Below, piece by piece: positions 11,856 through 23,224 of a DNA stretch of 64,000 nt. The stretch is from the NCBI GenBank assembly GCA_963930645.1, contig OZ005655.1, forward strand, positions 131,238,126-131,302,125, written 5' to 3'. Position 1 is the stretch's first letter. Each line of letters begins with the position of its first letter. A program made the position numbers and the translations under genes. A model generated the notes under the pieces. It worked only from the letters and a program-made list of their open reading frames with translations, was not told the DNA's origin and made no database searches. This stretch comes from Salticus scenicus. Lineage: Eukaryota; Arthropoda; Arachnida; Araneae; Salticidae.

Positions 11856-12000
11856 AATTTGAAAATCATTTGAGGACAAATGTTCTGGAATTTACAAATT
11901 TGTCCTCAAATGTCTTCATATTAAAGCATAATTTAACTCTGTCCTCAAATGGCCTTTCAATTTGAGGACGCTGCGATGATTTGTCCTCAAATTGGGTTTA
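11856..12000. repeat. Cluster of TTTGAGGAC inverted repeats
   Basis: CATTTGAGGACAAAT is followed 20-odd bases later by its inverse ATTTGTCCTCAAATG. Further copies, GTCCTCAAATG, CAATTTGAGGAC and TTTGTCCTCAAATTG, lie within 100 bases. Any pair can form a hairpin. It lies between the satellite and the LTR relic. Confidence 0.85.
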
Positions 12001-12422
12001 AAAAATTTGGTCGCCTTAGTTAAACCCAGTATCAACTTGAGTTTCACCAGAAAACTCAGCTCAAGTAACAGCTGACACCATATAAATCACAGTACAAACG
12101 ATACCATAGTCTTACCATACATAAATAAACTACAATTCAATGATAGAGACTTAGTCAAGCAGAACTTTCTATTCCGTAAAGTCTTAGCGAGAAACTCACC
12201 TCAGTGGTCGGAACGGGACCCCTTTTATAGCCTGCCATTAATCCTGAATTTTACATTAACTTCCGTAATAATCGAGGAGTTACAGCTTGGACAATGGGTC
12301 TATCGATAATAAACGTTTTTTCACCAAGGTCGTCAAAATAGTTGTCAAGGTGCGATAAAGTGGCCAAATTCATCGCCAAGTCCATTAAGTGCCCTGATAA
12401 AGCGTGTTTTTAACGGAGAAGG
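12001..12422 (-). repeat. Gypsy-type LTR relic, part left of the hAT insertion
   Basis: It resembles the LTR at 41405-42038 in order of features. On the minus strand there is a TATA box, CTATAAAAGG (12230-12221). Towards the right is a block of CGCCAAG/TGGCCAAATT/GCCAAGTCC with the same arrangement as 41810-41880. The LTR is cut at the 8-bp sequence GGAGAAGG by the 4.76 kb element. It continues at 17191 and probably ends at GTAACA, 17246. The left boundary is unclear. Confidence 0.55.
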
Positions 12423-13367
12423 CAGTGGCGTAACTAGCCAAAGTGTCGCCCGGGGCGGATGTTTATTTTGCCGCCCCTTAAGATTTTTAAAAATATTTAA
12501 AAATGCCCAAAGCTGGATAATGCAGGTATATATGTAGGTATTTATGCTAATAAAAGAATATGTCTTTCCATTTGTGCATCTGACTGTGTAACTATAGTGT
12601 ATGTAAACATCCAGACGTCGTAGAACAATAAAATTTGGCAATCGGGTATATCGGAGAATAGTGGGGAATGCAACATTAAAAGAAAAATTATTATTTTGTC
12701 AAATATTTAATGCAAACTTTGTGATTTTCACAGTTGATGTCTTTTTGCTAGATTTCTATGGTAGTTTCAAATTTCAGAAACTTCTATTATATTTAAAATA
12801 TTTTTAAATGCAACTCACTCATTCACGTATTACAGCCATTTTAACGAAATACATTTTAAAATTTTTTCATTAAAGCATTGGCAAAAAATTTCAATGTATT
12901 CAGTACATTATATTAGGGCTGGTGTTTAATGCAACATGCAACACGGTCAGTTGGGCGCACCAGCAAACAGGTGGCCGCTCTGCCAGCAAACAGATTGTAC
13001 TACATATGTCTGACTCGGGTAAAAAGTTCTGCAGGCTTCTGTAAACGGGAGTTTTCCGCATTTTGAAATTTTAGGGGTCACGAATAGCTTGATGATTTTT
13101 GCCCTAATCAGAACTATTTAGAACATTTGAAACTTTTACTTTTGCTTTTACCTATTGTAAATAATTTTATTGATACAACTTTTTGTGTTCTAGCAGTATA
13201 TAAAGCTGGTGTTTAATGTAATGAATTACGGGCTCCAATAAGTGTTTCTATGGTGGGCGAATGAACAAGTTCTAAATGTTTGCTCACATTGAAGGCACCA
13301 CAGGCGACTGCAAGTGAAAATTTGCCTCTGTCAAAATTTTGAGGAATCGCTAACAAAATGGTAATGT

Positions 13368-13506
13368 CAGGGATGGAACACGGGCGCAGTATTCATACCA
13401 CTATCAATGTAAGAAAATTTTCTACTTCTTAAATCAACGATATTATAGGTAGTAAAATTTCTTAAACAGATTCCGGTATGAATTCTGCGCCCGTGTTCCA
13501 TCCCTG
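13368..13506. mobile_element. 139-bp MITE with hAT-like termini
   Basis: The terminal inverted repeat is about 30 bp. CAGGGATGGAACACGGGCGC at 13368 is matched by GCGCCCGTGTTCCATCCCTG ending at 13506, extending inward to ATTCATACC. TAATGT lies immediately outside both ends, shorter than the 8 bp expected for hAT. The interior has no ORF. Confidence 0.85.
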
Positions 13507-13871
13507 TAATGTTTATTACAGTCGAAATTGTTAAAAGAAAAACATTGAATTGAAAGCGAAGCAGTCTAAATTGAATAGAGTTTTGCTACAGTCAGAATTT
13601 TCAGGTGTTGCGAACTAGTTCGTTGCCGAAAATGATTAGTGCAGGAGAAAATAAAATGCGTGAACAATTCATTTGTCCAGATTTATTTTACAATCGTAAA
13701 CAACAATAATCGTAACAATGTTACGATTATTAATGAGATGGTTGGCAAGAATCGTTTTTTTTTTTAATTATCATACTGTCTTTAGAATCTAGGGTCGATT
13801 CCTTCAACCAATCTATCTGTCACTGAATCCTATTATCTTCTTAGCTAAACCTCATAAGATAAAGCTGTATG

Positions 13872-14420
13872 CAGGGACCGATTTACTCACTTGGAGGCCC
13901 AGGGCACTCATGTTCAATGGGCCCCCTTTTCTCGCACTTTAATATTACAACAAACAAAACAAGCCGCTTATTTCCAATTCAGCAGTCTAAAAATTCACTT
14001 CTCTTTCCATTTTGTTGGTAAGAGTAAGGCTAAACAAGATCCGTCGCTTGTCAATCGGATTGACGCACGTCGCCCCCATGTATCAGCATTGCGGTGCGTT
14101 CCTCGGATTTAGATAGCCTTAGTAAATGTTTGGAATGCAAGTATCGGTAGTATGCAGTGGTATTTGCGCCTAGCGAAAATATTGTAATTTTTCCGATAAG
14201 TTGATAGTTTCCTTGAAAGATCACCATGCCGATTTATAAAACAGCGCAGTAATTCCTCCCTCCTTTGACGAAAAAGAAAAAACAACAATCCTTATAGCAA
14301 AATATGGAAATTTTTCATTTTAACTATTTTTTAAAATGTACAATGGATTTTCTTGGGGGCCCCTTCACTGTGAGGGCCCAGGGCACGTGCCCCGAATGCC
14401 CTGCCTTAAATCAGGCACTG
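13872..14420. mobile_element. 549-bp non-autonomous hAT-type element with 8-bp TSD
   Basis: It starts CAGGGACCGATTTA and ends TAAATCAGGCACTG, imperfect inverse termini. The subterminal GGCCCAGGGCA is also inverted. GCTGTATG at 13864-13871 is repeated at 14421-14428. It is nested within the 4.76 kb element and has no transposase frame. Confidence 0.88.
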
Positions 14421-14914
14421 GCTGTATGAACAAATTCTTCATTGCTCATACCTTTTCTTTTTGTAAACATAACGCTCTGTATTTATTATTATATTAAAAC
14501 AAATTTTGGTAAAATAAATCAATGCATCACCTGCTATTTCTCCTAATGACTTCCAGGCAGATTTGTCTCATCTTGACCATATTAACCACTTAACCATCTT
14601 GACCACTTAATTTCACTGGGCTCATACATTTAGCTAGACACCAAAGCAAAGACAGGCCGTAAAGTGTATATGCACTAGGTAGGCCATCAACGATTGCACC
14701 AGTTCCCAGTTCCTGCTATTTTGTCTTTTTACTGTTGCCTAAACACATGGATGTTCTAAGAAGTGATGTTCCTATCATCTCACTAATAGTGTTTATGTAA
14801 AGGAAAATGCAAAGGGCTCAATGATAAAGATTTTGTGAATTTTCTCATTTCAAAAAGTGACGTTACTGTTGTACTATGACATTCCATTACTCATAGAAAT
14901 GGAAATTGTATATA

Positions 14915-15545
14915 AGTACGAAGCCGAAAATCTGGAATTGTTGGGACCGCGGCGATTCCGGATTTGCAGATTTTCTGGATTTTTCGTTATGCCAAAAAAT
15001 ATAATATTTTAGTTTAAGTACTTGGATAATATGCAAATTCAAGTAAAAAATAATATATTACGATTTTTAAATATATTCTGCATTTATTGTTTTATCAACT
15101 TTAACAATAAATAAATAAAATTAAAAATTAAACAGATATATTGAAAACAGTTGCATGCAAAAATTAGTACAAGTTACAATAAAAGAAAATAAATAAGAAA
15201 AACATGCCATTTTAAAAACATTTCCGTGATTTTTTTTTTTTTTTTTTTTTTTTTAGTACTTTAGGTTTTTTAATTAAAAGTTTGAATAACATAGAATTTA
15301 GTTCTCAATTAAATAAATGTTTAAGAATTGTTACTATTATTATAATCTTCTTCTTCCTCCTCTTTCAGACACTGCAAATGTCGGTTTTGCAGATTACTAA
15401 GAAATAATATACTTTTTGGGTTCTTTATTTAGATTTTCTTATAATTAAAAAAAAATCGCTGTTGATCATGATGATTAACGCCGCCGAAATTGTTCGGATT
15501 TTTGGCGATTCTGGATTTTTGGAGTCCGGTTTTTCGGCTTCGTAC
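14915..15545. mobile_element. Small inverted-repeat element (about 630 bp)
   Basis: GTACGAAGCCGAAAA near the left end is inverted as TTTTTCGGCTTCGTAC at the right end. TGTATATA occurs at 14907-14914 and 15546-15553, a candidate 8-bp duplication in AT-rich DNA. The subterminal CGGCGATTC/GGCGATTCTGGATTTT blocks are also related. No ORF of note. The exact ends could be off by one base. Confidence 0.65.
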
Positions 15546-15881
15546 TGTATATAGTGCAGCAAATAAATAATATTAGTAAAATACTTTGTTTGAAATATGC
15601 TTAAATCCACGAAAATGATTTAATGATATGTCAGGCTGACTACATCTAATTTTCAATTATCAATTCTTCATTGCGTTTGATTTTCTTCTGTGGGAGCAAC
15701 ATACACTTATTTATTTATTTATTTTTTTAATTGGGAGTTTGATTTTAAGTGTATAAAATCCATTATTTCCGCAATCGTAGCAAGTTTAGATATTCGAATT
15801 TTAAAGCAAAAAATATTAAATATGCTAAAGTTTTAAATTAATAATAAAATTTTAAATTTAGGAAATATTTTAAAACATGGT

Positions 15882-16030
15882 GTTGACAATCGAAATTTTT
15901 CCCCTCATTCTTTCACCAGGATTTTTCGGTCGGAAAATTTAGCAGTATGTTTGCACGATCAACTAAGTAAAAAATGTTATACAAATATACTGGTGGAAGA
16001 ATCGGTGAAAATTTTTCGATTGTCGACAAC
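15882..16030. mobile_element. Small inverted-repeat element (about 149 bp)
   Basis: GTTGACAATCGAAATTTTTC at the left is inverted as GAAAATTTTTCGATTGTC, then GACAAC at the right. TCTTTCACCAG and CTGGTGGAAGA are the inner inverted blocks. No clear target duplication was seen. Confidence 0.6.
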
Positions 16031-17190
16031 CTGTAAAAAAAACAAAAAAACAATGTTTTCCCAAATTTTTCTTTTGGAAAGAGTCTATTACAAATAATAA
16101 GAATAACTTTTCAAAATTTAACTTTCAATTGAAAATGTAATTTCAGGGTGATAGAGATCTTGAATTTTCCCCTCCTCCCATCCACTTAATGGTATACCAG
16201 CAATCGAATATATTTTATTATTTCTTCAAGTTTTTTTTCGATACATTATTATTGATATATTAAGCCGATATAGCGATAGAACCGCATTTTCAGAGCCAGG
16301 AACACTTCAGCTTAGGCATCAATTTTCAAGACAAAGTTACATTATAAGTCATCTTCTAATAGCATATTTTCAGCTGCAATGTCAACTCATATATAGAAGG
16401 TATATACGTGAAAATATTGCGAACTTTAAATATTTTAAACTTTAGGTGCTCTCTGAAAAGTCACGCAGTTTGCCTATTCGAAAATCATAAAGAACATACC
16501 TTAATCATTCGATAATCATGAAAAATGCCTCGCCCCGAGAGAGACATTCTTCAGCGCTCTATTTTTCTTACTACTGACTACATATTGTTTACTACTCACA
16601 GGAAAAATTAATATTCTCAATCAAGAAAAGGCATCTATTAAACCAGGATTGTAAAATTATATGCTAGAAAAAATTACCAATTCTTTAAAAACTAAATTAA
16701 ATTACAAAATGTTCCATGTATTATTAAAATACAAATCTGTGTAATCCGAAAACGGCCAAAACCAGAAGCAAAAACATTCCTAAAAATCTCCCTCCTAAAA
16801 GTCGGATCCGTAGAGTTTCAATTGTATCGGAGTTACTTTATCGGACATCGATCATCTAATACCTCTTTCAATAAGCATTCTCTGGCAAACTCTGCAATAC
16901 ACTTTGAGAAAAAAAAAATTCAAATCACAGTTTTGTGGAATAATAAGATAATAAAAATATTTTTTATAGAAAATATTTTCTATAAAAATATATCAAAATT
17001 TTTTATAGAACCTTTATAATTTCATAGAAAAATACATTTTTCAAATTGAAGTTATATGTTTGAGATAGTGCTGAAGTTGGATTTTCAGGTATACGTTTAA
17101 TGAAATTTACCAAAATGCCGCCCCAAAAATCGTGCCGCCCGGGGCGGACCGCCCCCTCCGCCCCACCCTTGTTACGCCACTGGGAGAAGG

Positions 17191-17246
17191 AGCTTTTTTA
17201 ACGCGGAAACAGTACTATAACTAGTACTATTTAGAAATCTGTAACA
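17191..17246 (-). repeat. Gypsy-type LTR relic, part right of the hAT insertion
   Basis: This resumes the sequence interrupted at 12422. The end at GTAACA (minus-strand TGTTAC) matches the start of the LTR at 42038. The assignment depends on that short match. Confidence 0.45.
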
Positions 17247-17324
17247 TTATAATTACATCTACGCATAACACGCACGATTTTTATTGATCTATTACACAAA
17301 TATATTCATTATGCATACGTATTA

Positions 17325-18765
17325 TCTATATATTAATAGGCAAGCATAAAATTTGTAGTCCCTTTTTAACTTATTAATTATGGGAGTAGAGAGTTTAAAA
17401 TGGTATCATTCGAAAGGTATGGTTAGCCGAAGGTGCGAATACAAATATTATTTTCTTACGATGTCAAGATGGTATTTAAAAATACATTTATTTTTTATGC
17501 ATTTTCCCCCATTTTTCCCTTTTATACACGTATTCCTTTACATTAAAAAATACCTAAAAGTAGAAATTTGTTAAATCTGGCAATTTCATAAAGCTCAAAT
17601 AAAACCATAGACACAGTAATTTGTATAATGTAGCATCACTATACGCAAGCGAAGTGATTACGTCACAGTCTGTCCATGGAGCCATGAAAAAGATTTTCTA
17701 TGTTAATGGTCCATTGGATTGTTTGAAAAAATTATTAAAAAATAACGGAAATTATTCCGATTTTTAATTCCCGATATTTGGTATAGTTATACATAAGTTA
17801 CTGTCTACATGTGTTTGATTGAGTTACTTTTTCTGTAAAATTGATAAAATTTTAATTTAAAAACACAAAACTCCAGAAAAAAAATGGCAAACTTCCAGTT
17901 TCGAATGTAAACATAAACATTTCATTTCAAAGGGTGATATTTAAACAATAAATATTCAACTAATATACTAAATAAAAGGAAAATGGATTTGTTACTAACT
18001 GCTGCATGTATAAGTAGACGATACGGAAAAAATTCCGATTTCCGTTTTTTGCTGAATTTACATGTTTTGAGCTTTCTTTACGTTTCAATTAACTGAAATT
18101 GGCTACTTATTTTTTAAAAAAGTGTCTTTATTGCTAGCTTTTGTGGGTAGAAGAAGCAAGTAGAAGATACATAAAAACTTTTGATTTCCGGTTTTCGATA
18201 AATTTAGACGTTTTGAGATTTCCTTGCATTTTAATTAAGTGAAATTGACTAATAATTTTTATTTTTTAAAAAGTGGATTTATTATTTTTTCCTCTACATA
18301 TATAAGTAGAAAATATAAGATTCAGAAAAGTTTTAGATTTTCGGTTTTCGATAAAGTTACACGTTTTGAAATTTTCCCGATCTCAATTCGACCATTTTTG
18401 AAAAATATTTTTTTTTTTTTTTTTTTTTTTTGTTCAAACACTGTGCTTTATGAACCAATCGAATTAATTTAACAAAATTTGATGATTGGTTGGGCCTTGG
18501 TTTGACATGGTACCTATTAGCTTCTGGGCTGTATCACACAACAAGGGGCGTTTTCACGTTGCGATTTTCTCTCATTTCAGGAAAGGCTAACATCTACAGA
18601 GAGAAATAGTTATATTAAGTAAAACTCTGCTGATTCAGTGAATATCGACAAACAATTGCCACAGCTGTGTTGCAATTGCATTCCGTTTAGGACAAGGCAA
18701 TAACTTTGCTTTGCCTCGCTTTGCAAAAAAAAAATGGTCGAGTTTCTACCACTGGGCGATACTAG
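17325..18765 (+). mobile_element. Helitron family 1, copy 1 (1441 bp)
   Basis: It is flanked by A and T. It starts TCTATATATTAATAGGCAAG and ends GGGCGATACTAG. A degraded hairpin, GGTCG-AGTTT-CTACC, lies about 11 bases before CTAG. Its near-identical relatives are at 20651-22276 and 42770-44440. It has no Rep/helicase ORF, so it needs an autonomous partner. Just inside the 5' part is TACGCAAGCGAAGTGATTAC. A T20-range run lies near 18409-18431. Confidence 0.93.
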
Positions 18766-18805
18766 TATTTATAAAAGCACATACATAACCTGCAAAAAGA
18801 AGTGA

Positions 18806-19378
18806 TATCTCATAAAAAACAATACTACAGTAAAAGTCACCGAGCCCAGCAAAAACTCTTACCTTTCTTAAGCAGGCAAAAAAAGGATTGATATCAATTT
18901 TCGCCGGCGCTATTGAATCCTGGGTACTCAATTCCTAGCTTAATGAAGATCTGCCAACAACACTGCATGTATTCTAATCTTTTTCAACATTCTTTGTTAA
19001 CTGTGTTAGTTTTTTCGCTGCATTATAAAGTTATAATTTAAAGTATTTTTATGGCGGAGTGCGTAATAATATTTTAATCTTTACTAAGTAAATTTTTTAT
19101 TAACTAAAACTTCTACATTGGGGACGCACCCCGCTGCAAAAATACTTTAAATTATAACTTTATAATGCAGCGAAAAAACTAACACAGATAACAAAGAATG
19201 TTGAAAGAGATTAGGATTTATTAGAAAGATACATGCAGTGTTATTGGCAGATCTTCATTAAGCTAGGCGTTGAGTACCCGAGATTCAATAGCGGCAGCGA
19301 AATTTGATATCAATCCTTTTTTTGGCTGCTTAAGAAAGGTAAGAGTTTTTGCTGGGCGGGGTGACTTTTACAATAGTA
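18806..19378. mobile_element. Foldback MITE, long-arm copy
   Basis: Two arms of about 270-290 bp in inverse orientation surround a spacer of about 85 bp. The left arm runs TATCTCATAAAAAACAATAC to AAAGTATTTTT. The right arm starts near AAAATACTTTAAATTATAAC (19139) and ends CAATAGTA, lacking the last 20-odd bases. Arms are close to identical apart from a few substitutions. A short-arm relative is at 19648-19886. Confidence 0.9.
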
Positions 19379-19433
19379 AGGAAAGTATTATAATCATGTC
19401 AAAAATCTGAATTCGAGATTTTGGTGTTCTATA

Positions 19434-19647
19434 CATTTTGAGGTCCCCTGAGTCCGTTTTCACTATTTTTACGATTATGTATGTATGTGTGTATGTGCGT
19501 GTGAGTGAACGCGCTAGCGTCTAAACGCTTTGCTCGAATGAGCTGTAAGTTGGTACACATGTTGCAAGACACCGCAGCACAAACCCTATTGATTTTAGTG
19601 AATCTAGCACTTATAGTATTTTCACAGGTACACAAAGACAAATTCTT
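19434..19647 (+). repeat. Interspersed repeat R2, long copy
   Basis: TTTTGAGGTCCCCTGAGTCC is followed by TATGTATGTGTGTATGTG, then GCTAGCGTCTAAACGCTTTG, then GAGCTGTAAGTTGGTA and TTCACAGGTACACAAAGA. The order matches 23225-23460. It directly abuts the foldback MITE at 19648. Confidence 0.75.
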
Positions 19648-19886
19648 TATCTCATAAAAAACAATACTATTGCAAAAGTCACCCCGCCCAGCAAAAACTC
19701 TTACCTTTCTTAAGCAGCCAGCATGCAGTGTTATTGGCAGATCTTCATTTAGCTAGGCATTGAGCACCCGGGATTCAATAGCGGCGGCGAAATTTGATAT
19801 CAGTCCTTTTTTGGGCTGCTTAAGAAATGTAAGAGTTTTTGCTGGGCGGGGTGACTTTTACAATAGTATTGTTTTTTTATGAGATA
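19648..19886. mobile_element. Foldback MITE, short copy (239 bp)
   Basis: The inverted termini are about 70 bp. TATCTCATAAAAAACAATAC at 19648 is matched by its inverse, with one extra A/T, ending at 19886. Inside each end are CACCCCGCCCAGCAAAAACT and CTTAAGCAGCC. The inner part matches the right arm of the 18806 copy. Confidence 0.9.
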
Positions 19887-20650
19887 CATTACTATTCTTC
19901 TGAAGGGATCACAGGAGGCTAAAGCAGTTGCCCCTCAACCAGCGGTGGCTCGTGGCAGGAGCTGCAGAGCTGCAGCAACCCAGAAATATTCGAAAAAATT
20001 ATTTTTTTAACTTTCAAAATATTTTGAAAATAAATATTATTATATTGTATAGTATTATGCATATAGAAAAACAGATTACTTCGTTATCATGAAAAATTAT
20101 TAAAAAGCTGAGAAAAGTTAACCATTTTTAAACGTAATAGCACCGCCAAAATTCGTAAAGGGACTGCTCATTCATGCAGCTCCCGAAAAAAGGGATTTCT
20201 TTAGGGAAAGAACAGTTACAACCGCCCCTACTCATTTTCCCTACCAGTTTCGACCATTTGGTTGGAGCTGCATCCGATGCAGCTCCAATCTGATTAGGGA
20301 TTTCGGTAATGCTGGAAAAGAACAATTTCCCTTTGTAATCTACGTTTTTTCTTCACAGTTTTTAATGCGGTAATCGCTGTGTTTGAAGATTATTTAGGTG
20401 TGAAAGGTAAAAAAAAATTAGCATGAAAGTTATTTACGATTATATGAGAAAATAGAAGTCATTTTTATTTATTTTTCAAACAGATTTTTTTTTTATATTA
20501 CATAGAAATTTCGCACGGTTTTTCGGTTTCTTGCTTTGCCAATGACAGAAACGTTGAATAGACAGAATCTCAATTTTTATATAAATTTTACCTTAAACAT
20601 AATATTTAAAATTTATCAAGTGTTCAATCGCTTTGTTGATAAGATTATTA

Positions 20651-21907
20651 TCTATATATTAATAGGCAAGCATAAAATTTGTTGTCCCTTTTTAACATAT
20701 TAATTATGGGAGTAGAGGGTTGAAAATGGTATCATTCGAAAGGTATGGTTAGCCGGAAGGGGCGAATACAAATATTATTTTCTTACGATGTCAAGAAAGT
20801 ATTTAAAAATACATTTATTTTTTATGCATTTTCCCCCATTTTTCCCTTTTATACACGTATTCCTTCACATTAAAAAATACCTAAAAGTAGAAAGTTGTTA
20901 AATCTGGCAATTTCATAAAGCTCAAATAAAACCATAGACACAGTAATTTGTATAATGCAGCATCACTATACGCAAGCGAAGTGATGACGTCACTGTCTGT
21001 CCATGAAGCCATGTAAAAGATTTTCTATGTTAATTGTCCATTGAATTTTTTGTAAAAAATTATTAAAAAATAACGGAAATTATCTGCCGATTTTAATTCC
21101 GATATTTGGGTATAGTTATATATAAGTTACTGTCTACATGTGTTTGATTGAGTTATTTTTTCTGTAAAATTGATAAAATTTTAATTTAAAATCACAAAAC
21201 TCCAGAAAAAAAAAATGGCAAACTTCCAGTTTCGAATGTAAACATAAACATTTCATTTCAACGGGTGATATTTAAACAATAAATATTCAACTAATATACT
21301 AAATAAAAGGAAAATGGATTTGTTACTAACTGCTGCATGTATAAGTAGACGCTACGGAAAAATTCTGATTTCCGTTTTCTGCTGAATTTACATGTTTTGA
21401 GCTTTCTTTACGTTTCAATTAACTGAAATTGGCTACTTATTTTTTAAAAAAGTGTCTTTATTGCTAGCTTTTGTGGGTAGAAGAAGCAAGTAGAAGATAC
21501 ATAAAAACTTTTGATTTCCAGTTTTCGATGAATTTACACGTTTTGAGATTTCCTTGCATTTTAATTAAGTGAAATTAGTGAAATTGACTACTTATTTTTA
21601 TTTTTTAAAAAGTGGATTTATTATTCTTTTCTCTGCATATATAGGTAGAAAATATAAGATTCAGAAATGTTTTAGATTTCCAGTTTTCGATGAATTTACA
21701 CGTTTTGAGATTTCCTTGCATTTTAATTAAGTGAAATTAGTGAAATTGACTACTTATTTTTATTTTTTAAAAAGTGGATTTATTATTATTTTCTCTGCAT
21801 ATATAAGTAGAAAATATAAGATTCAGAAATGTTTTAGATTTTCGGTTTTCGATAAAGTTACACGTTTTGAAATTTCCCGAACTCAATTCAACCATTTTTG
21901 AAAAATA

Positions 21908-21938
<31 letters not shown>

Positions 21939-22276
21939 GTTAAAACACTGTACTTTATGAACCAATCGAATTAATTTAACAGAATTTGATACTTGGTTGG
22001 ACCTTGGTCTGACATGGTACCTATTAGCTTCTGGGCTGTATCACACAACAAGGGCCGTTTTCACGTTGCGATTTTCTCTCATTTCAGGAAAGGCTAACAT
22101 CTACAGAGAGAAATAGTTATATTAAGTAAAACTCTGCTGATTCAGTTAGAGTGAATATTGGCAAACAATTGCCGCAGCTGTGTTGCAATTGCATTCCGTT
22201 TAGGACAAGGCAATAACTTTGCTTTGCCTCGCTTTGCAAAAAAAATGGTCGCGTTTCGACCACTGGGCGATACTAG
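20651..22276 (+). mobile_element. Helitron family 1, copy 2 (1626 bp)
   Basis: A precedes TCTATATATTAATAGGC, and T follows GGGCGATACTAG. The 3' hairpin is perfect, GGTCG-CGTTT-CGACC (22247-22261), 11 bases before CTAG. It is longer than copy 1 mainly because of a tandem duplication of about 165 bp (about 21515-21675 and 21680-21840). No ORF of note. It lies inside the 4.2 kb hAT-type element. Confidence 0.95.
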
Positions 22277-23224
22277 TTATTATTATTTTTATTATTATTA
22301 TTTTTTTTTTCTTGTATTTTAGTCACTAATGTTTTTCTATTTTGATGAGAAATATTAGCAGTCAAACCTTTCTTAAAAACACGAGATTACTAAATTTTTA
22401 ATTTCTGACATTTTCGTACAACGAAGTTGGAAAGCATTTATAACTTCGTTTCATCTGTCTTTCTATTTTAGTGAGAACTTTCAGAAATATGCTCGGAAAT
22501 TTAAGCATTTTAATATCCGTTCTTTAGATTGACTGCACTATTTTTCCTATTAAAAATGGGGTATGCTTCGTTTACAGTTCATTTAGGAATGCACAAAAAT
22601 TTCTTACGCATTACACTTTATAAGAAAATTAATTTAAATACATTTTAGCAGTGTTATTCTGTTGCAGAATCTAGGAAATTTATATAAATTATTCTAATGC
22701 ATGACAAACTTAGCCATTTAGAAAATGTTGTATTTTTCATTTATACTTCTTTTACGAGGACATACAAAACATCCAGAATGCACTGCTGGCTTCGATAATA
22801 TTTCAAACCAAAATAAACTGATATATACTTTTCAAATCTTTTTAAATATATCTAAAGAAAATAGTGTTTTAATATTTGTAGATTTTTTTTTTTTTTTTTT
22901 TTTTTTTAGTGCACGGCAATACAAAAGATATCGGATACGTTACTGACTATGTGCAGCAAATTTTGGAAATTCATTTTTTATTATACTAAGGTTTCATATC
23001 TAAACGAAATTTTAGTTTACTGTACCATGTGTGTAAAGTTCGCATTTAAAAATAATAATAATAATAAAATGTTCGTAATGTTAGACAAGCATTTCATAAT
23101 CTATGTCATGTGTAAGATTTTACGTCAATGTTAACTCCTTTAATTAATATTTCAAAGGATGTTCTAAATAAATTAATGAAACGCATCATTATAATTGCAC
23201 TTTTAAGATACGATCATTGTATCA
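22277..23224. other. hAT interior, nothing recognised
   Basis: This is AT-rich DNA inside the 19940-24140 element. The open frames at 22725-22946 and 22949-23134 have no domains and overlap a T-run, so they are not called as genes. Confidence 0.5.

Larger units (their letters stand above)
12423..17182. mobile_element. Non-autonomous hAT-type element, 4.76 kb, with 8-bp TSD
   Basis: The left end CAGTGGCGTAACTAG at 12423 is matched by GTTACGCCACTG ending at 17182. Subterminally, GCCCGGGGCGGA occurs near both ends. GGAGAAGG at 12415-12422 is repeated exactly at 17183-17190. An 8-bp duplication and CAGTGGCG termini are typical of the hAT superfamily. There is no transposase ORF; open frames are below 80 codons. 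It hosts several smaller inverted-repeat elements (13368-13506, 13872-14420, 14915-15545, 15882-16030). It inserted in an LTR relic, so it is younger than that LTR. Confidence 0.92.

Noticed and set aside
15425..15610. 61-codon frame at the right end of a small inverted-repeat element
   Set aside because: It runs across the element border and has no domain.
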